A DNA stretch of 64,000 nt. Origin: Sternotherus odoratus. Taxonomy: Eukaryota; Chordata; Testudines; Kinosternidae. Of the stretch, positions 56,946 to 64,000 are shown piece after piece. Positions within the stretch are counted from its first letter, which is position 1; every line of letters begins with the position of its first letter. The notes under the pieces were generated by a model. That model saw only the letters and a program-made list of their open reading frames with translations. It was not told the origin of the DNA and ran no database searches. Where the stretch lies: positions 136,141,259-136,205,258 of the forward strand of contig JAVMKO010000003.1 in assembly GCA_032164245.1 (NCBI GenBank), read 5' to 3'. The position numbers and the translations under genes are program-made.

Positions 56946-59126
56946 CTACCCCCCCCTCCTGGGTTGGTCCCGTCTAGGAGGGCCTTGATATGAGCGAGGT
57001 TGGGAAACGGGAGGGGGTCTGAAAGGCCTGTGAATGGTTTGTGGTGTGTGCAGGCCTAGGGATCGTAGCATGGCTCTCGAGTCCTTCATTGATTGCAATT
57101 TTTTGTCTGTATCCTCTGAAAAGAGGCCTTTCTTGTCAAACGGTAAGTCCTGTATGGAGGCCTGGACTGGGGTCGGGATCCCAGATACCTGCAGCCAAGC
57201 ACCCCGACGCATTACTATGGCAGTCGCCATAGTCAGTGATGCAGAATCCGCCGAATCCAAGGCTGCCTGCAGAGCTGCCCTGGAGACTAATTGCCCTTCC
57301 TCGATTATGGCCTTAAACTCGGCCCCTGAGTCCTTCGGCAACTGATCCCGGAATTTTGACATTGCCGACCAGGTGTTGAAAGAGTACCTACTGAGCGCCG
57401 TCTGCTGGTTGGAAATTCTCAGCTGGAGCGCTCCAGAGGAGTACACCTTTCTGCCAAAAAGATCGAGCTTTTTGGCCTCGAAAGATCTGGGAGTTGACCC
57501 CGGTTGCCCCTGGCGCTCCCTGTGGTTGACAGCATCTGCCACAAGGGATCCCGGTTGCGGGTGCATGAAGAGGTGTTCACAACCCGTGCGAGGGGCAAAA
57601 TACCGCCTTTTGACCCCCTTGGCAGTGGGCGGAATAGAAGAAGGGGTCTGCCACAGTGTATTAGCCATAGAGTTAATTTTTTTAACGAACGGAAGAGCAA
57701 TTTTTGTTGGTCCACCCGACGACAAGATGTCAACCGTCGGGTCAACTTCCTCCTCGACCTCCTCCGCTGGCAGATTCAGATTTTGGGCCACTTGGCAGAG
57801 AAGGTCCTGGTGACCCCACAGGTCCATAGGTGGAAGGGTGGGTGAAGAGGACCCGGCCACCGCCTCATCCGGTGATGACGAAGATGAGGTGGCGAACGCA
57901 GCGGGCTCCTGGGGCTCTACCACAGAAGGGTCATGGGCCACAGTTTCCTGATGTTGATGGGACACTGAAGACGGTGGTCTACCAATCCCAGACGGTCCTG
58001 GCACCGCTTCATCGGGCCCCGAGGGTGGGACCGAGATGGTAGCTGAGACGGGCCCCCGCGGCACCGACGGAAGGGAACCCGCTACGGAAGTTGGACCTTG
58101 GGCCTGGTGGAATGCCCAGGGCGTCCAAAAGGGCCATTGTATTGGTCCCTGGCCTTGATTAATCCACGGTGCGGGGCTTCCATGACGAGAGGATCTCCGG
58201 TGCCAGGAGTGGTGGTGGGACCGAGACGTATGGTGTGACCGGCCGGATCGGGAGGAGGGCGCGTCTGACTCAGAAGAATAGTCCGACGCGGACCATGGCA
58301 GTGCCGTGCCCTCCGGTGCCGTGAGCCTCTCAAAGGAAGTCAGCTTCCAACGGTGCCTTTCCGGTGCCGTGATGACCGGTGCCGAGATGGTTCGCGCATC
58401 CAGTACCGAGGTGGATCGCGCATCCGGTGCCAAGGTGGCCGGTGCCATAGCGAGTCGTGTATCCGGTGCCGCGCTAACAGGTGCCGGAGTTGGAGGTGGT
58501 AGCGGAGCCGGCGTCTGTTGTGGAATTATCGGCACCACGGGCGTGGGCATAGGCGCCGGCACTCCAAACGGGACCGGTGCCGGTGGCAGAGCCACGTCCC
58601 TCGTCAGGGCGATAAAGTCCTGCGCCGCCTCAAAGACATCCGGGGTCGAGGGCATAGTTATCTCCTCGAACACCCCTTGTGGGGATGGCGCGGCACCGAG
58701 GGGGGTTCGTTCCCGTGACTCGGTAATTTCTCCCGGCACCCTACGGGACTCGTCCATGCGACCCGAGGACTGCCTTGCCGCGGAGGGTTCGCCTTGGGCT
58801 CTACGGCCAGGGGAACGACGTCTTGATTTCTTCACCGGTACCGGGGACTGGGACCGGTGCCGTCTAGAGTTACCGGACCGGTGCGGGAAACAGTGCCAGT
58901 GTTTTTTAGCGTCCGCCTTCGGCGGCGCCAGATCCCTCACCGATGCCGGGGCGCTTCGGACCGCCTGTGGAGGCTGTTGTTGCGGCTGTAAGGCAGACTC
59001 CATCAGGATAAGCCTCAGGCGCGAATCTTTCTTTTTTCGTGCGGGGCTTGAATGATCTGCAGATCGCACACCGCTCAGCTTGGTGACCCTCCCCCAAGCA
59101 CTTGAGGCACTCAGAGTGCAGGTCAC
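56946..59126 (-). CDS. DIRS gag-like ORF (726 codons)
   Basis: This is the longest open frame of the window. The N-terminal part is basic ('RSGNSRRHRSQSPVPVKKSR', 'RRRSPGRRAQ'), followed by a long Pro/Ala/Ser/Thr-rich middle with 'APDARSTSVLDARTISAP' repeats and a Ser/His-rich patch. The C-terminal third is conserved-looking ('QQTALSRYSFNTWSAMSKF', 'VMRRGAWLQVSG', 'IHRPFRPPPV') and resembles the gag-like protein of vertebrate DIRS elements. It likely binds nucleic acid and forms the replication particle. The start is uncertain because the true N-terminus appears to lie in another frame (59202-58906). Confidence 0.75.
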   Translation of the reverse strand: MTCTLSASSAWGRVTKLSGVRSADHSSPARKKKDSRLRLILMESALQPQQQPPQAVRSAPASVRDLAPPKADAKKHWHCFPHRSGNSRRHRSQSPVPVKKSRRRSPGRRAQGEPSAARQSSGRMDESRRVPGEITESRERTPLGAAPSPQGVFEEITMPSTPDVFEAAQDFIALTRDVALPPAPVPFGVPAPMPTPVVPIIPQQTPAPLPPPTPAPVSAAPDTRLAMAPATLAPDARSTSVLDARTISAPVITAPERHRWKLTSFERLTAPEGTALPWSASDYSSESDAPSSRSGRSHHTSRSHHHSWHRRSSRHGSPAPWINQGQGPIQWPFWTPWAFHQAQGPTSVAGSLPSVPRGPVSATISVPPSGPDEAVPGPSGIGRPPSSVSHQHQETVAHDPSVVEPQEPAAFATSSSSSPDEAVAGSSSPTLPPMDLWGHQDLLCQVAQNLNLPAEEVEEEVDPTVDILSSGGPTKIALPFVKKINSMANTLWQTPSSIPPTAKGVKRRYFAPRTGCEHLFMHPQPGSLVADAVNHRERQGQPGSTPRSFEAKKLDLFGRKVYSSGALQLRISNQQTALSRYSFNTWSAMSKFRDQLPKDSGAEFKAIIEEGQLVSRAALQAALDSADSASLTMATAIVMRRGAWLQVSGIPTPVQASIQDLPFDKKGLFSEDTDKKLQSMKDSRAMLRSLGLHTPQTIHRPFRPPPVSQPRSYQGPPRRDQPRRGG

Positions 59127-59202
59127 TCACTGGCATGGGCTTTCCGCAGCCCTCACAGACTTTGAACCCCGGCGCTCGAGGCATGCCCCGGCGCCGGAAC
59201 AA
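58906..59202 (-). pseudogene. DIRS gag N-terminus with zinc-binding motif, frameshifted
   Basis: This 98-codon frame starts 'MFRRRGMPRAPGFKVCEGCG' and has paired Cys/His (C16, C19, C32, C35, H40, C45, C48), a probable zinc-binding module. Its useful part ends near 'SFKPRTKKERF'. There the sequence seems to continue in the frame of the long gag ORF, so a frameshift near 59030-59045 (a T-rich run) is likely. Confidence 0.65.
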
Positions 59203-59872
59203 ACGAAGAATATAACTATACTAGCATAAGTGCCCGGCGCTGCTCGGGTCAGTCGGAGGTGGGGAGGGGGCAGACAGCTGACACCCCCTGACCAATCCCA
59301 ACCCCCCCCCGGCTCACTTACCCCCGGACCGAACCCGACACCCCCGCCTCACTTACTGTCCCACCAAACCCAACTCGGATCCGTCGCAGGTGAGGAGGGG
59401 GCCCAGAGCCGAGGGATTCCGGGGACCTTCACAGGTGGGGGGGGGGGGCACAGGGCTGATGGCGTCTGGGGTTCCGTTGGGATGGGGGAGGGGCACTGAG
59501 CTGAGCGAGTGCAGTGTCTGTTGGAGGAGGTATTATGACATCATCGCCACCCAGCTGCCCAGCCGATGTGATTGGCCCTGAAAGACTTTCACCCCTGGGG
59601 GGCGTCAGAGGTGAGATCCGAAAATTTTTCGACCCTTATGACCATCTAGACCCCAAGACCCCTCACTGTACCAAATTTCAAGTCTCTGGCTCAAACGGTG
59701 CGGGAGGAGTTCGCTCTCATACATACACCACGTGACTTTTATATATATAGATACAACTAACTAACTAACAACTATAACTACTAACAACTGACTAACAACT
59801 AACTACAACTATTTCACTGAGGTACGACACCGCAAAAATCAATAGGAGACAAAGCTGTTCCAGCAACCGCCA
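59203..59872. other. DIRS 5' leader region
   Basis: This non-coding stretch lies between the gag start and the right ITR of the minus-strand element. It contains an (AACT)n-like simple repeat (about 59750-59812, 'aactaactaactaacaacta') and a C-rich/G-rich stretch at about 59230-59480. ORFs of 60-90 codons on the + strand have no domain. The promoter would be expected in or near the adjoining ITR, but I see no clear TATA box beyond 'tatatatata' at about 59740. Confidence 0.55.
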
Positions 59873-60058
59873 ATAACGGAAAGAAGGAACTGAGCGGGGG
59901 GAGGGTCGGCAGGGGCATATATACATTGCCATAAGGGCGCCACTCAAGGGTCGCCCCTGCCGACCCTACGGGTACCGCTGGGGAAAAAGCTTTCCGGAAC
60001 TGTGCATGCGCGGTGCGCACACACATCTTGGAATGGACATGAGCAATCACTCGAAGAA
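59873..60058. repeat. DIRS inverted terminal repeat (right in window)
   Basis: It is the complement of the left ITR over 'ggaactgagcggggggaggg', 'tcggcaggggcatatataca' and 'aagctttccggaactgtgca'. It ends at 'gcaatcactcgaagaa'. This is the 5' end of the minus-strand element. Confidence 0.85.
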
Positions 60059-60344
60059 CCACCCTGCCCTTTGGATGGGGGGACCGCTCACATGCAGCCA
60101 TCCCAGCCAGTTTAGAACCCCTCTTTCACCACTGATGCACCTTCCCCCGGGGTGGCCGGGCTTGTGTTAGGAGGTAGTCTGAATGTCCTACTCTGGCACT
60201 GGTTAAAGCGCTTGAGCCTTGAATATGCTGGGTCTGCATCACTGCCACCACTGGTGAAGCTGCAATGATAGTAAATCATGGCTCTTATATTTAATCAGCG
60301 TAGGCCCAACCTTCCAGAGCTCAGAGCTGAACCTCATGGAGCAT

Positions 60345-60640
60345 CCTAAGGGGACGTTTACAGTGCAGTCCAAGGCGTGATCGCCTCATGGACAGACCTA
60401 CCCACGCTAGCTTTACCTGCCCTAGCATAGCTAAAATAGCAGTGTAGACATGGCAGCACAGACTTGAGTATGGACATACAATCAGTCTGGGGACCCTGGG
60501 TACATACGGGCATTGATTGCCCACCCTGAATCCCACAGCACTGCAGCTACACTGCTGTTTTTAGCTGTTAGTGCAGGTCAAGCTAGCTTGGGTCTCACGC
60601 CAGTCGCACCTCAGACTGTGCTGCAGACATGCCCTTAGGA
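60345..60640. mobile_element. MITE, 'aaggggacgtttac' type
   Basis: It begins 'taaggggacgtttacagtgc' and ends 'gctgcagacatgccctta', imperfect inverted ends. 'agctaaaatagcagtgtaga' and 'gcagctacactgctgttttt' inside are mirrored. A second such unit follows directly. Confidence 0.65.
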
Positions 60641-60895
60641 CTAAGTCTACACTGCAGTTGAGAGTGAGCTACCCCACCCAGGTGGACACACTTGTTGCAT
60701 TAACACACTAAAAACAGCAGGGTGGACATTGTGTCTTAGGTGGCAGCTCAGGCTGTCAAGCCTCCCCAGGTCTAAAGGGGGATGGCTAGCCCAGATCCCC
60801 ACTCAACCTCCAACGTCCACGCTGCTATTTTTATCCCGCTAGCTCAAGCTCTGCTAGCACCATTCTGCCTACCCAGGCGATGACTTATTTTTGCT
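60641..60895. mobile_element. MITE, 'taagtctacactgcag' type
   Basis: It begins 'ctaagtctacactgcagttg'. 'acacactaaaaacagcaggg' with 'tggacattgt' is mirrored by 'caacgtccacgctgctattt' towards the right. It directly adjoins the preceding MITE, and its right boundary is approximate. Confidence 0.5.
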
Positions 60896-61972
60896 GGTGG
60901 GTGCTCCTCTCCACTCCCTACCCCCTCATGCAAGCAGCAGGCAGAGCCGCTAGGGGAAGAGGTTGAGTGGGGGGCAGGTCCTCAGGGCGGAGCATGGACA
61001 GAGTAGGAGACAGGGCCCACAAAAGATTAAGCCAGCCTTGCGGGTGCTAAGACCTCCTTTTTTTCTCCCCCCTTCAGTGGGTGCTTGAGCCTCAGAGCAC
61101 CCATGGAATGCGTGTCTTTACTCCCAGCTGCAATGCAGACACACCATAATTGGCACTTCCCCTCCCATGAGGAAGCAGACAGTCTGGACCACCACTGGTG
61201 ATAAAGAAAAAATTAATTAGCAGCTGAGTGGGAGAGCAAATGGGGCACAGCTGGAGACTGTCACACCTGTTTAAAGGAAAGTTGTAATAGTTACTTGACA
61301 AAACATGCAGTAAATGATGTACCATATTCATAGCTAAGCCAATGTTAGATTAAGAAGTCTTTTTTAATAGAACTTGACCCAGTTTCTCCCATTGAATCAA
61401 ATGTGGGGCACTGCTTCCTTATCACAAACTCCTGTGTTTCGATGGGGGTTTCCCCTCTCTAGCTATTCTTGTTCTGTTAATTTAAAAGTCATTGGTATGT
61501 TCTCACCATTGTTGTAAAGGAGAGATTGTAAAAAAAGTTGCAGCTCTCATTTTTCACTAGTGTTTTTTTCAGACTGCCAGCCAAAACAATGCTTAGGAAG
61601 GTGTGTCCCTAGGCTACGAACAGTTATGATATCGGAAGCCAAGACAGGAAAGCTCTCCAGTAAGTGTGATTATGGTGAAAAAAAGAACCGACCTAAAAAT
61701 GTAATTTAACACAGAGTCCCTATATCTTGAGTCAAATCTGCTTGCTTCCATGACAGAAAACAGTTATTTAATTTTTTTAGCACTGCCAATTCGATACAAC
61801 TGGGGGATTGCGACCACAATTCTATTTTGCCTTGTGCATTGCAGACAGCAGTCACCTACGGCCCGATGCCAAAGTCAGCTTCAGAGGCAGACAGAGCTCA
61901 CCTTGGTTTTCTGACACCACCTGCAAGTTGGAAGAATCTCTTTGACTTTTACACTGAGACTAATTAATATAA
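60896..61972. other. No recognised gene
   Basis: No known family is recognised. A short stretch at about 61572-61658 has exon-like splice signals on the + strand and is discussed in the findings. Its reading frame is open but too short to call. Confidence 0.4.
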
Positions 61973-62790
61973 ATGTCTTCAACAGAGCGTACTGGCCCTG
62001 TCAGCATAGAGGGGCCAGAAGAACTTCAGTCCAACTTCCTGGACCTTACTGTTCCAGGAAGTTGGACTGAACAAAGGCCCAGGAAATGGCCTGGTAGCCG
62101 AAGAGATGAAGCCACCATACGGAATTAGGAGTTGGGTAGGAGAAAAATGCCAGAATAGTTCTTTTAAGGACCCAGGAACCCTGGGTGGATCAGGGCTCCC
62201 CTCTCTTCCAGCCACTCGGCAGGAGCTCTCTGGAAGAAAGCAGTGGAGAGACTAGACTGCCTTCTCTCTCAGCACAAGAAACCCGGAAAGTGAAAGAAGC
62301 CAGGGCTGAACTCTAGTCAGAAAGATCTGGGACTGGCGGCTTCGGGTGGCGCACACTGGCAGAGGAGGAGCCCTGGGTATGGCAGAAGAAAGAGTGAAGT
62401 CAGAGGTGCTGAAGTAGAATTACAGACTTTGTTATGAGGATTTTTTGGATTGTTTAGTGATTAATGCCTCTAAGGGTTGTATGAACTTATTTGATATTAA
62501 ACCAGCCACTGGTACTGTGAGCTACAACAGAGACTGTGGAGTGCTAAGGAGCCTACCTACACAAGAAAGCGAGGAATACTTGTAGCACCTTAGAGACTAA
62601 CTAGTTTATTTCCGCATAAGCTTTCGTGAGCTATAGCTTACTTCATCGGATGCAATAAACCAAGGGCTTAACACTGAGGAACTGGAATTAATTTTCAGAT
62701 TGGACACCATAAACCACGGGTTTAACAGAAGTTCAGACTAGTTCTCTCATTACCGTCGGCTACTATTCTTGAACCTACCTACACAAAGAG
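61973..62790 (+). repeat. Possible LTR-like fragment interrupted by a small insertion
   Basis: 'gggttgtatgaacttatttg' followed by 'gtgagctacaacagagactg' resembles the 3' part of the LTR-like element at 722-1430 ('ggagcaacagagactgtgga'). A perfect hairpin lies near its left part (62025-62071), and the insertion at 62565-62773 splits it. Neither end of a complete LTR was found, so this is tentative. Confidence 0.35.
62565..62773. mobile_element. Penelope-like short copy D, with 13-bp target duplication
   Basis: CCTACCTACACAA occurs at 62552-62564 and again at 62774-62786. Between them 'tgtagcaccttagagactaa' and 'ctagtttatttccgcataag' repeat the arm of copy C. The minus strand at 62613-62653 reads CCGATGA, a hairpin, GAAA and a short stem (hammerhead-like with U4 changed to C). 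The right end 'ggctactattcttgaac' matches 'gctgctattcttaaac' of copy C. About 100 bp between is not shared with copy C. Confidence 0.65.
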
Positions 62791-63885
62791 GCTAACGACC
62801 AGCGTGCCTGCAAAGCAAGCCGTGGCCACAAGGGGGCTCAGATAGTGACCATCCTATTACAAAGCCATCTGGGGAGAATGAGGGGCTCAGTAAGAAGCTT
62901 TAGATGTCCCCAAACTGTGGGGCATGCTCCCATAGGGGAATGTAGAAGAACATTTGGGGTGGGGACACTGCTGGGGCATGGGCCTGCCCCCACGGGGGGC
63001 AAGGAGAGAGTGCCACCCACCTCCACTCCTGGAGGTGGCTGCTGGCCTTGGCACCCAGCTTCTGGTCTGCTCTGGTTCTGCCCCCAGCCTTGGGCCCCCT
63101 GTCCTCATCCCCCAGAGCCAGAGGGCTGGTACTAGATTAAGAAGTTTGGGGACCACTGGGCTAGGGTGTGTATCCTGTGGCAGAACACGGCCCAAAGTAT
63201 GGAATTTTTAGAGCCCCTTTCTTGTTTATAGCCATACTGTGATTCTTTGGTTTTCTTGAGGGGCTTATGGCAATGCACTTTTTAATAAACACACACATTA
63301 TAGAACACATACGTTAAAAATAACTTATCTATTGCCTGTCCAACTTCAAAATCAGCCTTTTCTTTTGAAGGCTGAATGGATCATGCTCTTATGAGCGACC
63401 CTCAAAATATTTCCCCTTTTGTTTTGTATCTCAGTACCTTCCAAACAGCAGCTTAGAAACACATTAGAAATCGGAGAGCAGATCAGAAAGGGCAGGACAG
63501 CTCAGACAGATGGGAGAAGCCAGGACACCTAAATTGTATAAATGGAGCAGTGCTTGGCATTACAGAAAGCTATTTTAAACTCCTTAGTCATAGCCATGAT
63601 GTCACGGGGCAAGAAGGGCAGTGGAGAACTTACATAAAAATAAATCTGGTATTTTGGAGCTGTACTGCATAAATCATTTGGATGTTCTGAACAGATGAAC
63701 GGGTAGATGCATACTCCTGCAGTAGGAGGAGTTGAGAGGTTGGCACCTTTTGTCACTGGCAAGGTGACTTCCCTACATTTCCAACATGACCTAGGCTCCC
63801 CTCCATTCTGCAAGACCGGTATTAGTGAACACTTTTTAGGTAATTGGGATAAATTCCATTAGCAGAATGCTAACTTCTAGGATTT
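62791..63885. other. No recognised gene
   Basis: The left part to about 63150 is GC-richer ('ggcatgggcctgcccccac') and may be an unrecognised repeat. It ends 'gaagtttggggaccactggg', which is like the complement of the 'caggggt..ccaaact' hAT terminus. ORFs up to 102 codons occur on both strands without domains. The rest is AT-rich and featureless. Confidence 0.4.
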
Positions 63886-63894
63886 AATTTACAC

Positions 63895-64000
63895 TCTAAT
63901 TCTCACACGAGGAAGGATGTTGACCAAACTGGAAAGAGTACAGAAAACAGTTACAAGAATAAAAGGGGTCTGGAAAACATCCCTTCGAGTTTGAGCTTCT
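63895..64000 (+). mobile_element. CR1 LINE fragment running off the window
   Basis: 'gaccaaactggaaagagtac' and 'agaaaacagttacaagaata' followed by 'aaaggggtctggaaaacatc' match the CR1 pol C-terminal region seen at 5540-5600 ('LERVQ...GLEN'). It is cut by the window edge. Confidence 0.75.

Larger units (their letters stand above)
53393..60058 (-). mobile_element. DIRS-type tyrosine-recombinase retrotransposon, nearly full length
   Basis: The element reads leftwards. Inverted terminal repeats of roughly 200 bp lie at 53393-53610 and 59873-60058. They share 'gagcaacacatct/gagcaatcactcg'-type ends and the block 'gcggtacccgtagggtcggc'. Between them, in minus-strand order, are a zinc-finger/gag-like region, reverse transcriptase, RNase H, tyrosine recombinase and an internal complementary region. 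No target duplication is expected or seen. RNase H and the recombinase retain their motifs, but a stop, frameshifts and a nested MITE break the reverse transcriptase region, so the copy is defective. DIRS elements replicate through a circle inserted by the recombinase. Confidence 0.92.

Noticed and set aside
58306..59055. 249-codon ORF on the + strand
   Set aside because: It is the antisense shadow of the DIRS gag-like ORF. Its Gly/Ala/Ser-rich content mirrors the GGTGCC-rich coding sequence.

Overview
The window is vertebrate nuclear DNA, most likely from a turtle or a related sauropsid. The base composition is AT-rich and intron-like, and single coding exons have canonical splice sites. CR1-type LINE fragments lie on both strands, with MIR-like SINE relics and many hAT-like, Tc1/mariner/pogo-like and other short inverted-repeat DNA transposons. 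There are solo LTR-like elements and two DIRS-type tyrosine-recombinase retrotransposons. The turtle assignment is inference from repeat content. There is no bacterial or organellar signal, no tRNA or rRNA gene and no CRISPR array.

The only host gene I recognise is the 3' end of LPGAT1 on the + strand, an endoplasmic-reticulum lysophospholipid acyltransferase. Its last three coding exons are at about 18814-18938, 41080-41186 and 44827-44978. They are separated by introns of about 22.1 kb and 3.6 kb and joined in compatible phases. A long 3' UTR follows, probably ending near 49.2 kb. The sequence before 18.8 kb is presumably an upstream intron, and that after 49.2 kb is intergenic.

The introns and the intergenic tail are filled with mobile elements. 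Upstream intron (1-18.8 kb): two solo LTR-like elements, CR1 fragments, a TA-flanked GC-rich MITE at 10.9 kb, and related short MITEs. Large intron (18.9-41.1 kb): a hAT-like MITE with GCGC motifs, a 1.75-kb hAT element carrying three different minisatellites, a truncated DIRS copy, and a 1.24-kb TA-flanked MITE with a GC-rich palindrome of about 1 kb. It also holds a long foldback hAT-like element, Penelope-like foldback fragments and an AT-rich tandem repeat. Two GC-rich hAT elements with perfect 8-bp target duplications flank the penultimate exon.

Downstream (49.2-64 kb), the main object is a nearly full-length DIRS retrotransposon on the minus strand (about 53393-60058). It has inverted terminal repeats, an internal complementary region, a gag-like ORF, a broken reverse transcriptase, an RNase H with its acidic residues and a tyrosine recombinase with its R, HxxR and Y motifs. 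A 300-bp member of the TA-flanked MITE family seen at 24.9 kb is nested in the reverse transcriptase region.

The observations most worth following up are: the hammerhead-ribozyme-like fold in the short Penelope-like copies; the DIRS internal complementary region, which predicts the circle junction; the GC-rich palindrome inside a MITE; and the hAT element that carries three separate tandem arrays.
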